Source: Rachicladosporium sp. CCFEE 5018 (Eukaryota; Ascomycota; Dothideomycetes; Cladosporiales; Cladosporiaceae). From it: a stretch of 64,000 bases of DNA. This document shows positions 24,753 through 35,941 of this stretch, piece after piece. Each line of letters starts with the position of its first letter. Positions within the stretch are counted from its first letter, which is position 1. The stretch spans positions 917,465-981,464 of the forward strand of contig KZ111143.1 in the NCBI GenBank assembly GCA_002077045.2. Reading direction: 5' to 3'. Both the position numbers and the translations under genes were made by a program. Under the pieces are notes generated by a model. It searched no databases. It worked only from the letters and a program-made list of their open reading frames with translations, and was not told the origin of the DNA.

Positions 24753-26247
24753 ATGTCGGCCGACGCATCCGCGCGGACATCGATGGACTCGACTAGAAAC
24801 GCTAAACACAACCCGTTCGCAACACCAGCTCTGAGTGCTGCACCAACACAGGAGAAGTCAGACTACTCAGGCTACTTTCCTAATGTTCAGACAAGTAAGT
24901 AGAACCAGCGGAGCGGAAGACAGCTGCTGGAATCTAACATGACATAGAAGCATATGTTCCTCGAAGGCGGAAATTTCAGAGTGCTCGTCTGAAGGACGGC
25001 GAGTATGACGAGAAGCCATGGCTTCAAGGTAAAGATGATCCAAACTTCAAGCGCAAGCGCTGGGAGCGAATCATCTTCTGGATTGGCATTGGTATCGGTA
25101 TCGTAGCTGGCGGTGCTGTTTGCGCCTTGGAGTACATGAGCGTGTCCACTGGCACTTTCTGCCCTGTTTGGGAGGACGACTTTCACAGCATCGACAACTC
25201 GGCATGGAGCTTTGAGATCCAACGAGGAGGCTTCGGCACAGGTGCTTTCGACTGGACAACCGACGACCGAAAGAACGCGTACACCGACGCCGAGGGATTG
25301 CACATCGTCCCCACTCTGACTACTGAGAGCACCGACATCACACCGGAGCAGCTCTACGATGGCTACACCCTCAATCTCACGACTGCAAAGACGTGCACCT
25401 CGACCGACTACACCATGTGCTCTATCTACAGCAACAAGACCACTGGCGACATCATCAACCCTGTACGAAGTGCTCGCATGACTACCAAGGGAAAGAAGAG
25501 CATCCAGTACGGTAAGGTAGAGGTCGTCGCCAAGATGCCCAAGGGTGATTGGCTGTGGCCCGCGATCTGGATGATGCCCGAGGATGATATCTACGGGCCA
25601 TGGCCACAGAGCGGTGAAATCGATATTGCAGAAAGCCGAGGCAACAGCCCTTTGAACTATACCGACGGCCGGAACTCCATCATCTCAGCTATGCACTGGG
25701 GTCCTTCGACTTCCACTGACGCGTTCTGGCGCACGAGCGGCAAGCACAACCTCCGTCGTGCGGACTACTCGCAAGCTTTTCATACCTACGGCCTTGAGTG
25801 GACTCCGGACTATTTGTTCATGTACATCGACAACCAGCTGTTGGTAAGTCGCCTGATTCGTTCCACCATATGCTGCATAACATACTGACAGCTCATCAGC
25901 AAACCTTTTACATCAAGTTCGCCACTGGCGCCAATACAATGTGGAATCGGGGCAAGTTTGGAGAGTACATTGCCAACCAGTCTGCCCTCTTCGACCCTTG
26001 GTCGCAAACCGGCCAGCGCAACACCCCCTTCGATCAGAAGTTTTACCTCATTCTTAACGTCGCCGTGGGTGGAACGAATGGGTTCTTCAAGGATGGTGTG
26101 GGTAATAAGCCGTGGGGTGATGGCAGTTTGACAGCGCCGAAGTCATTCTGGGATGCGAAGCAGCTATGGCTGCCGTCTTGGGGCGAAGGTGACGAGAGAG
26201 GCATGACTGTCAAGAGTGTAAAGATGTCCTCGCATGGTGCTTGCTAG
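24753..26247 (+). CDS. Membrane-anchored glycoside hydrolase family 16 protein (beta-glucanase-like)
   Basis: Exons 24753..24894, 24948..25843, 25900..26247; 461 residues. Donors are both GTAAGT; acceptors are ACATAG and CATCAG. A cytosolic N terminus of about 88 residues (rich in S/T/N, then basic RRRK and KRKRWER) leads to one hydrophobic helix IIFWIGIGIGIVAGGAV (about 89-110), so a type II membrane topology with the enzyme outside. The GH16 fold is shown by WLWPAIWMMPEDD, then the catalytic EIDIAES (E271, D273, E276: nucleophile, helper and acid/base of the ExDxxE motif), WTPDYLFMYID and FYLILNVAVGG. It resembles the laminarinase/beta-glucan-recognition branch, so beta-1,3-glucan is a likely substrate; transglycosylation is possible. 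All three catalytic residues are present. Confidence 0.88.
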
Positions 26248-27847
26248 ATTTGGGGCGGGTTCTTGCTACGGGCGACACACGGGAAACTGGGAGATACACA
26301 TGGGCGGCGTTCTGGGCAGATTCGCCAGTGGAGGTAATGACTGGACATAGACCTAAGCACCGTTCCCTTGGTGCTGTACGAATACTCATCATCTCGCTGC
26401 TGCTCGACCTTCTAGTCTGCTTGTACAAATCATCTCTGCTTTGACGAAATGTTCCAGCGAAAGGTGTCGCGTGCAACCTCGCGTTCAAATTTAGCGGCAT
26501 ACATACCTGCAGGGGGACTGTTGCACTGTACTACCGAGACATGCCCGCCTATCTGCATATGCACCTGCGTCCGCATATCTGCTTCATGCAATTCTCCTGT
26601 CGAATAGATTGCTATGCACAACATCTGCAGGTGTGGCCTGCTCGTCGCCACCCTCCAATAATACTGCTACATGCAGTACGTGCAGCATTGTGGATGGTGC
26701 ACGACAGTGAACACAACCGCTCTCATCACTCCGATAGTACTCGTCCTCGCCTACACAAATTGCGTGGAGGCATTCTGATACCTGTGTGGAGAATCGTCGA
26801 GTCCCCAACCCGCGGATACACCGTGACCAAATCTCCATAACGGCAGCCACATCTTCTCCATGAGGGCGCCAGCGAAGCCGACTCCGCGACGTTACAAGAT
26901 CCGCCACATTCGCCTTTTCGAGATAGCACCTCCAGATCTGGATGAACGCCTGAGGTCAAGCTCCACCTTGGGTCAGGGATCAGCGCTGCCATGGCGCACA
27001 TGGGTTGGCAAGGTTCAAGCCTCTAATCTAAACTGCTTTTCGCTATCGTTCATTTGGCCTGTCACACCGCACGGGCTGCAGCTACCAGATTTAGCCAAGC
27101 AGTGCGGGACGGAAGCCTATCTGGACCGCGTGTGATTCTCGGTACGGGCGTGTTCTCGATGCTGCCCTTGCAATCTGCGTGGCTCGCCTCTTCCATATTG
27201 CTGCAGATCTGGCTTTGCGGTTATCACTGATTGGCATTTCTGCACACGCTGGAGGGTATTTTTGGAGACGTCAAGCGTGGATGCATTCGATGGCTTGACT
27301 GCTTGCATGCTACTCGTTGTTCGCTGACTCTCATTAGACAGCTGGAATGCTCGTCCGGCATAGCTAACGTCCACCTTGCAGGCCTCGGGGAATATGGCTC
27401 TTGCATTCTGAGGTTCGGCCCCGTGGCTCGTGCTGTCTTGACCCTACACCCAGACACATTCGTTCGCGTCAGCTTCTAGTCCAAGCGGCCATGCCGACCA
27501 CGCGACTCTGTGCGGTCAGGCCACATAGCGAAGCGCTAGAGACCCTTCTGGCTACCGTCGTAATCGTCAACCTCCTTGCATCACGCCTAGGTGCGCCTCC
27601 ATGAGGCTCTGCGTCTACTTTGAGAGGCTGATGACCCAAGCTCTGGGCCATTTTCGCCAACACGCGTCTGGCTCTTCTGGCCTGGATGTGGTGTGCCCTG
27701 TGGCTGCCGTTGAATGCTGACTGCTTATCCACTGCGCTACTCCATTGGATATCACTTTTCGTCCTCCATTTCTCTCATTAACTTGCACACTTCCACACCC
27801 GCTCGTTCAGTGTTGCAGTGTTGCAATTTTCCTTATTTCTCGTCAAG
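26248..27847. other. 1.6-kb promoter-side region, no gene seen
   Basis: Between the 3' end of the GH16 gene and the start of the WSC oxidase, both on the plus strand. A pyrimidine-rich tract (about 27740-27840) lies just before the WSC start codon. Short frames only; no tRNA or repeat. Confidence 0.55.
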
Positions 27848-30800
27848 ATGGTGCCGCCTTTTTCGTCATTGGTGCTGGGGCCCATACTACACTCGCTTTG
27901 CGTTGATGCATTCTCGATACCTATTCTTCCGCGACAAAGCACATTACAACCCGCCTCTGTGCTACCGACTAATTGGACATATACCGGATGCTACAAGTGA
28001 GTGAGAAGGCTTGGTCTCGAGATAGCATGATCAGGCGACTGATGCAGAGTATAGTGATCTGCAAGGCTCGCGGACTCTTGCAGGCCCGTACACAGCAGGG
28101 ACTGGAAACAGCGCGACTTGGTGCATCAGCTACTGCTCGAATAAGGGCTATGTCTACGCCGGGACCGAGTACTCGGACGGTGCGTATTATCAGCTGCAGG
28201 CAATATAAGAGGTGCAGCGCGCTAACGAATTGCAGAGTGCTATTGCGACAATCTTTTGGCCCCACCAGCCACACTGCAGCCAGACTCCGACTGCAACATG
28301 GCATGCAGCGGGAACGCGAGCGAAGCCTGCGGTGGCGGTAACCGTCTAACAGTGTACTACGCCAACAAGCCCGTACCGCAAGGACCGACAATTGCGCCGG
28401 CTCCGCCAGGATGGACCTCGTACGGATGCTGGGCTGATGGTCCAACGAAGTCTTTGGCCAATGGAGTGCAGGTGCCGGGCGGCACGAGCAATCTGACTGT
28501 GGAGCTCTGTACTGCAGCATGCAGCGGTGCAGGATACACTCTTGCTGGAGTTGAATACGCTGGTAAGCCGTGGAAGACATTGCTAGATTGATCGACCGCT
28601 AATGCCAGAACAGGCGAGTGCTATTGCGATAATTATGTTGCCACAAGCGCCGCCAATACTACCTTAACCCAATGCAACATGCCCTGCAACGGCAATGCGT
28701 CGGAGTTCTGTGGCGCCGGCAATCGCATGAACATCTACGGAAAGGGCAGCGCAAAGCCTGTCGTCAAGCCTCAATCGGCAATCCCACCACCTCCCGGGGG
28801 CTGGAGTGCGCTTGGATGTTACAATGACTCACAAGCATCTCGTACATTGACGAAAACGCAATATCTGCAGGTGCCGATGACAATTGAGGCATGCACGGCT
28901 TCTTGCTTTACGGCTGGCTTCGCTTATGCGGGTGTCGAGTACGGCGGTAAGAAGTGCAATTTATCTTGACCCTGATCCCAACTAACAGTCTTACAGGGGA
29001 ATGCTATTGCGATAGTGGCCTTGCAAAGTACGCTACCGTACAGACAGATGGTCGGTGCAGCATGGCTTGTAACGGCAACAGCAACGAGACTTGCGGCGGA
29101 CCCAATGGTCTCAACGTCTTCCAACTGACAGGTTGGTACAATGCCGGCTGCTGGACCGACAATGCTGGTGCTCGGACGCTCAACAATGGCCAGTATGGCC
29201 TGGGTGACATGACTGTCGAGAAGTGCCAGGCATCCTGTCTCAAGAATGGGTTCAACTACGCTGGTCTCGAGTATGCCAACGAATGCTTCTGCGACAGCAG
29301 CGCGCAAAACGGCGGAGGGCCTGCTCCCGATGGCAATGCGGGCTGCACTATGGCCTGCAAAGGCAACACCGACGAGATATGCGGTGGACCTGGCCGTCTC
29401 AACGTATGGCAATACAACTCCACTGGACTGCCGGGCGCACAGCCAACGACATCCACATCTGTGCCGGCTGGCGGTGGAGGCGGTACTCCTGTGACTACCC
29501 CGACTCCAACGCCCACGCCTTCAAGCTCTGTCAACGCAACAGCCATTCTCCCGTTCGTGTACCAGGGATGCTTCACCGACAACATGGCTGGAGGACGTGG
29601 CCTCGGCTACCAGCAACCTGACAATTCTTCTTTGACGGTCGAGTCCTGCATCGCCAAATGTACCGGTCAAGGCTACACCATCGCTGGCATGGAGTACTCC
29701 ACGCAGTGCTTCTGCGACAACTACATTCGCAATGCTCCAACCCTTGTCGCTGACACTCAGTGCAATATGAACTGTGGTGGCAATAGCGCCGAGAAGTGCG
29801 GTGCCGGTGGGCGTCTCAGCATCTATTCCAATGGCACCATGAACAACTACACTCAGCCGAGCATCCAAAAGACAGGACTTCCAGGCAGCTGGCAATATCA
29901 AGGCTGCCTGACTGATGTTGACGGAAAGCGTTCGCTGTCCTACGAGATTGTCTTCGCCGGCACCAACAACAACACAAACTGCATGAACTTGTGCGCCAAG
30001 TATGGCTATATGGCTGCCGGTACCGAATATGGTGAGCAATGCTACTGTGGTGACATTCAAGACCCTGTCACTGCTGGTGCGACGATCAGATCTGACAGCG
30101 AATGTTCTACGCTTTGCGCAGGAGACAAGGGCAAGAACGGCGGTTACTATTGCGGTGGCGGGAGCCGTCTCTCATACTACACCTGGCAAGGAGATACATT
30201 GGGTAGCTGGACTTACGCTACTGGCAACGATGCTGGTCTGTACAGCTTTCTTAACTCTGGACCAGTGATTCCGTTGGTCACTGCACCTGCACGAAACGGT
30301 AAGGTCACTTACCTGGAGAAGTTTGGCACCTCGCCTGCGAACAACGCTACGGGTGCTTACGAGTTTGATATCACCCTTCAGGATGCTGGAAACTACTCGG
30401 CCACCTGGCGAACGATGCATGTCAAGAGTGACGTCTTCTGTTCGGCCAGTCTGACGCTACCAGACCGTGCTGGTCGACAGGTCAACGTCGGTGGTTGGGC
30501 TAACGACGACACCTTCGGCATTCGACTCTACTGGCCAGACGGTTCGCCAGGTGTTGCTGGCAAGAACGACTGGCAAGAGAACGTGAAAGAGGTGTCTTTG
30601 CTCGAAGGCCGCTGGTACCCTAGCGCAATGACACTCGCCAACGGCTCCATCTTGGTCATGGGTGGCGAGCAGGGCTCCAACGGCGCTGCTGTGCCCAGTC
30701 TCGAGGTTCTGCCATCGCCCAGCGGTGTGGCACTTTACTGCGACTACCTCGCCAGGACTGATCCCAACAACCTGTACCCTTTCCTCATGGTTCTACCATC

Positions 30801-31806
30801 TGGTGGCATCTTCGTGGGTTACTATAACGAGGCTCGTATCCTGAATCCAGACACACTCGCAACGCAAAGAACCCTCCCGAACATGCCAGGCGCAGTCTAC
30901 ACCGACGCTGGCGGCCGCACATACCCGTTCGAAGGCACCATGATGATTCTGCCACAATATGCTCCTTACACCGACGACGTCTCGATCATCGTCTGCGGTG
31001 GCTCAACACCCTACGCTGAGATTGGCCTCGACAACTGCATCACAATGGCGCCGGATCAACCCAACGCGACCTGGACAATCGAGCGCATGCCCTCCAAGCG
31101 CGTCATGTCCAACATGGTAGCCCTGCCTGATGGTACTTACCTGATCCTCAACGGCGCGCAATACGGTCGCGCTGGATTTGGTCTTGCCACGCAGCCGAAC
31201 TTGAACTCGGTGCTATATGATCCCTCAAAGCCGATCCACCAGCGCATGACGGTCATGGCAAACACCACGATCGCACGTCTCTATCACAGCGAAGCTGTGC
31301 TGCTCGACGACGGTCGCGTACTAGTCTCTGGCTCAGACCCGGAAGACGTGCGCGCCTTCGCTCCTCAGGAGTACCGCAACGAGCTCTGGACTCCACCTTA
31401 CATTCTGCACGGCGGAGCACGCCCAGCGTTTACGGTCTCCGATCTAGACTGGGCTTACGGTAGCACGCACACGATCTCCATCACTGCTTTCGGCACCGGA
31501 GCCGTGGGCTCTTACCGCGTCTCGCTTATCGGCGCCGTGGCAAGCACACACGGCAACAGCATGGGTCAGCGTACCATCTTCCCCGCTGTCGACTGCAGTG
31601 CAGGCTCAAGCTGTAAAGTCACAGCGCCACCGACCGCCAACGTGTGCCCACCAGCATGGTTCCAAGTCTTCCTGCTAGACGCCAATAACGTGCCCTCGCA
31701 CGCATCTTGGGTGCGCATTGGAGGTGATCCTGCCGGACTTGGCAACTGGCCCGCGTTCCCAGACTTCAATGTGCCTGGGACTGGGCCGGTGCAGCCACTC
31801 TTCTAG
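27848..31806 (+). CDS. Secreted copper radical oxidase (glyoxal-oxidase type, AA5) with six WSC domains
   Basis: Five exons: 27848..27996, 28055..28179, 28236..28562, 28614..28946, 28997..31806; 1247 residues. An N-terminal hydrophobic leader of about 20 residues suggests secretion. Six WSC domains follow, beginning near residues 42, 150, 262, 356, 498 and 608, each with the eight-cysteine pattern (GCY/GCW...C...C...AGxEYxxxCxC...C...C...CGG). A T/P-rich linker separates WSC4 and WSC5. The C-terminal half is a glyoxal-oxidase-like propeller: DVFCSASL holds the candidate cross-linked cysteine, ARLYHSEAVLL holds the Tyr-His copper ligands and STHGNSMGQR the second His, followed by the DUF1929 domain. 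The family oxidises aldehydes or primary alcohols with O2 to yield H2O2. WSC-bearing copper radical oxidases are known (CRO3-5 of Phanerochaete); WSC domains probably bind wall glycan. Bases from 31126 on recur at 47210. Confidence 0.88.
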
Positions 31807-32324
31807 ATAGGTCTGGGTTGACGATTTTCCTTATGTTTGGGTGGCGCGACAAGATACCAGTCCTGTCCGGCGAGGCAGACTGTCGCACACATCTTGCTGC
31901 AAGGAGGCTCTGGTGTATCCAATGTCTTGTGAATGCATCGCAGACGGCGCATGTGGAAAACCTACTCCCTTCTTGTTCATAGCTTTTGATAGACTTCTTA
32001 CCAGCTTACTCTACAACTCTTGCCATGGCAAACGTAGTTTACAACAGCACACTGCTTGATCACCGGCGCTCCATACCACATGTCCTGACTGCCTCTCCCG
32101 TCTGGCCTGGAACGCAATGCAGTGCCCTTGTACCTTTTGCGTCGAAATTCCACTTGTGACAGCGCTGATCCTACCTATCTTACATCCCCTCCCTGCTCCT
32201 TGTCTTGACCATGCGCATTCTCGAAGCCGCAAACCAGTCATACACCCCGATCTCATCTTCGATCACCGCTCAAATGCTGCACACCAATCAGCACCTCGCA
32301 TCAACTCCCTGATGTTCTTCGTAC
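31807..32324. other. Spacer between convergent genes
   Basis: Between the 3' ends of the WSC oxidase and TOM6. No coding signal beyond short chance frames. Confidence 0.6.
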
Positions 32325-32664
32325 TTACGGTGGTAGCAAGATCTCACTCCAGCTGCTATGTAGAAACGCAACACCAGCCTGGAACACTTTGTGTCAGCAA
32401 TTTGTACTGCCTACATCACTTTCGCTGTCCTCCGCCTCGCTCCTTCCTCAGTCCACTCTGTACTTTTCATGGCCTCATAATTTCCTGACTACATCTCGCG
32501 GCCTCTTTCGTTCCGAGCAGACCCGTACGTACCGCGAAGAAAGACACAGCAATGACCACAGTCCTGTTCTCGGGGTCCCGAATCGCGTTCAACGTGCTTT
32601 GCGCATAGTTCCCCGGCTGTTGCTTCGCTGCGGGTACACCGCGGATCTGACCCTTTGGAGGCAT
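32325..32664 (-). CDS. TOM6: Mitochondrial outer-membrane translocase small subunit Tom6
   Basis: Two exons, 32664..32533 and 32378..32325, 61 residues. The donor is GTACGT and the acceptor TTCCAG, with a 154-bp intron that is long for this window; the frame is phase 0. Tom6 is a tail-anchored subunit that stabilises the TOM core complex around Tom40. The opening MPPKGQ, the segment DPENRTVVIAVSFFA that starts the helix, and the ending SSWSEILLPP match the fungal Tom6 pattern as I remember it. The single predicted helix spans the exon junction (VVIAVSFFA joined to AGVAFL). The gene is transcribed in the same direction as SLH1, 238 bp downstream of it. Confidence 0.82.
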
Positions 32665-32902
32665 GTTGATTATATTTGTAGGATGAGGCGATGGGTGTGG
32701 GTGTGGGTGTTACGGACTTGGATAGCAGGAATGGGCAGCGATGGGGGAGAGTAATGGTTTCGGAGGTGATCCGGGAATGTCACGTGCGACATGACTCGCG
32801 CCCTGCTTGCGGAGGGAGACCAACAGAAATCCTGAACAACGATCTGGAGATGATTGGGAAAGTGTCCAGCTTGTATCGTGTATATACGTGTCTACATCAC
32901 AT

Positions 32903-35841
32903 CTACTGACCCTTCTTCTTACCGTCGTCCTCCACTTTCGGCACCGCGGGTATCTCGACCCCTTCAATACCCCACTCCATCCCAATGTAGCTATCACTCA
33001 CAACCTTCACCCTGACCTTCCTCTCCTCAAAGCTCTCCTCCAATCTCACGTTCGCCCTGGTGCTAGGTCTTAAACCGCCGCCTCCACTCCCACTTGGCCA
33101 GCTTACCCTTTTCAGCACCAGCATCTCTCCACTAGCCTCATCAATGACCATCAGGAAGAAACCTTCAGTCTGCGGCTTTGCGTATTTCGGAGCGTAGATA
33201 TTAAGCTTGGGCGACGTAGCTGAATTCTGACGGTTGAGCTGGACTGTAAGGCCAAGGGCATTGGAATTGGGCAGCGAGACAGCGACGACTGGGAGCTGCG
33301 CGAGTGGCTTGGAGAGCGCTGCGTGAGCAGCCGGTGGCATATTGAGCGCAGCAAGCGCGGCACTGATCTGTGCACGAGGTGCTGTCGTAGCCCCGATGAG
33401 GTCTCGTGGTAGTGCTTCGGGCTGAGACTCGAGACGGCCCTTCTCTGCCGCGGCATCCACGCCGGGGAACAAGGCCAGTGGTCCGTCCTCGGGCCAGCGC
33501 GCAGACTTGACACATTGCAACAGTGTCATCATCATACGACAGCTCTTGACGTGGCCAAGCTCGGCGAGAACGTCGATAGAAGCCTGAATGATGCGGATGG
33601 CTTGGTCGAGCACTGATATCTGATCGCCGACATAATCGGAGATGGGTAGATCGATGCGCGAGAAGTATGCTTGCAGTAGCAGGAAAGCCTTGACATGCGG
33701 GTCCCACATTGGCAGGCCGAATGGCTCGGCCTTAAGCGGCAGATTGGCAGACAGCTCAGCGTTGATGAGGTCCTCGTTGTGGCGTACAGGTAGTTCGTCG
33801 TACTCCGTGGCTTTGCACATGACGGTCAAGCACTCCTCGAATGTCATGTCCGCCTTAGCGTGCTTGAGCAGTGTGCGTATCGTGTGATGCGAGAGGTAGT
33901 AATAACTCATGATCTTGCCCAGTGGCGTGGGATCAACATCGCCATTCGAGTGCATGGTCAAGCAGCCAGAGTCGCCGAGCTCAGACATGGACTTGTCGAC
34001 CATCTCGATCATGTAGTCATTCGCGGCGTGTTGCGCTGATATGCTATCGCCCTCCTCCGCGGGGATCTCAAGTCCATAGTAAGACGGATTCTTGTGCAGC
34101 CGGCGGAAGAAGAAGGTCCAGGTCAGATAGTCCAGTGCATCTTGTTTGGTAGCGATTGTCTCAGCGGAGACCTCGGCGCCTAGGTGATTGTCCAGTACAT
34201 TGTGCAGCGATGACTCGACAGGGAATCCAGTGTGTAGAAAGTGCTTGTAGAAGGCCTTCTTCGAGTCCTGCGTGAAGATCCTAGCAATACCTGAAGTGTC
34301 GAACTGAGGTCGGCCAGCGCGACCGAGCATCTGCAGTACATCTGTCAAGTCCATGTCCTTGTAGCCCTCAATCTTGGCGTCGAAAAACTGCGTTCCTTTG
34401 ACGACGACGAGATGGGCGGGTAAATTGACACCCCATGCAAGCGTGCTAGTCGCCACGAGGATCTGTATCTTGTTGTTCGCGAACAGCTCTTCCGCAAGCT
34501 GACGATCGCTCTCAACGAGACCGGCATGATGCAATCCAATACCAAAGCTGAGAGCCTCCTTCAGCGCCTCATCCTTGACACGCGCAAGGTTGACGATCAG
34601 ATCATCCTCAGACATCCGTACAAAGCGCCGCGGGTTGTCTTCCATACCACAGAAATTGATAAGATCCCTCGCCGTCAACCTGGTCTGTCGTCGCGAAGCA
34701 ACGAAGACAATGACCGGCTTGTCCGGTGAATGCGCCTTGATAGCCAAGAACGTAGGGCGGTTCATACTCTGCATGAGCGCACAGAAGCCACGTTGCTGCG
34801 GGAACCCGTCGATATAGATCTCCAGCGGGACTGGACGTACCGAATGGCGGAAGTTGAATAGGCCCTCCTTCACGCTCAGCCAGTTCGCAAGGTCCATGGC
34901 GTTGGCGCAAGCAGTCGACATACCAACGATCCGCACATCGCCTTTCTTCTGCGAGGCGATGTAGTTCATGCGACTTACGATGATCTCGAGAATGGGCCCT
35001 CGATCGCCACCGAGCAGATGGATTTCGTCGATGATGACAAGGCTGACCTGCTGGACGTAGCTTCGCGTCTGCCAAGATCGACTGATACCATCCCACTTCT
35101 CCGGGGTAGTGACAATGATGTCCGCGTCTCTAATGGTCCTGGTATCGGGCGTATTGTCACCCGTCAGCTCGACAAGCTTGAGGCCCATCTGTCGTGTTAG
35201 TCGTTTCTGCCAATCTTGTACACGTTCGCGGACAAGGGCCTTCATGGGCGCGATGTATACGACTTTGCTTCCTGGCTTCTCTCGGAAAGCCCACCACATT
35301 GCCAGCTCGGCTGCGATAGTCTTGCCTGAACCAGTGGGCGAGCCCAGTAGTACGTTGGCCGGAGTGTGATACATGCAGTGGAACAGCTGGGTCTGCATCG
35401 GGTTGAAGTATTGAAAGCGCTGGCCATAGATCTCCTCTAGCAGTGGGTTCTTCAGCGCCTTGACAGGCAGAGGCTGCAGGTTGAGCAGATCGGTATAGAC
35501 GCTCTCTGTGTCCGGTCTGATCAGATGCTGGAAGCTGACCGGTGTCACAGTCTCAGCACCTAGCCATCGATCGCTGACAGCGCGAACGTAGATCTGACTC
35601 GGCAGCGGATCAGACAGAGGTATCGTGAAGCTGAGCTCATGGTCGTCGTACAACTTTCGTCGATTCAGTATGAAGTATTCATGGTGATAGATCTCACTGC
35701 TCTCCGAGTTCTCAACCCAGATCCAGTAGCTCTCACTCTTCCCGTGATGGCGATCATTCCATCGGAAGTCGGGCGTGATGAACAGCTTGATACGCAGCAC
35801 ATCTCTATTCAGTGGCGCAATCTCGGCTTCCACAGTCAGCG
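32903..35841 (-). CDS. SLH1: SLH1/ASCC3-type RNA helicase, C-terminal part (cut by gap)
   Basis: The C-terminal 978 codons of the protein annotated in full at 48987-54908; the reading frame runs open into the N gap at 35842. It contains the whole second helicase cassette (GSPTGSGKT, DEIHLL, STACANAMD) and second Sec63 domain, and ends in the same DDGKKKGQ tail. It is identical to the full copy as far as compared, so it is probably the same locus represented twice rather than a second gene. Confidence 0.9.
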
Positions 35842-35941
35842 NNNNNNNNNNNNNNNNNNNNNNNNNNNNNNNNNNNNNNNNNNNNNNNNNNNNNNNNNNN
35901 NNNNNNNNNNNNNNNNNNNNNNNNNNNNNNNNNNNNNNNNN
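35842..35941. other. Assembly gap of 100 N
   Basis: Exactly 100 N, the usual placeholder for unknown length. By homology to 51926-55693 about 3.77 kb is missing: the N-terminal half of SLH1, the SLH1-ARP5 promoter and the first 186 codons of ARP5. Confidence 0.97.

Larger units (their letters stand above)
31126..35841. repeat. 4,716-bp direct repeat, copy 1 (end of contig A)
   Basis: Matches 47210-51925 at a constant offset of 16,084. All long translations in the two segments are the same and every stretch I compared base by base was identical, including introns and spacers. It begins inside the WSC oxidase, contains TOM6, and ends inside SLH1 at the gap. Best read as an unmerged overlap between contigs. 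Confidence 0.93.

Noticed and set aside
32691..32712. Short GT-rich tandem (GGGTGT repeats) near SLH1 and its copy at 48775-48796
   Set aside because: Only a few units long; low-complexity noise without a supported role such as a telomere-like tract.
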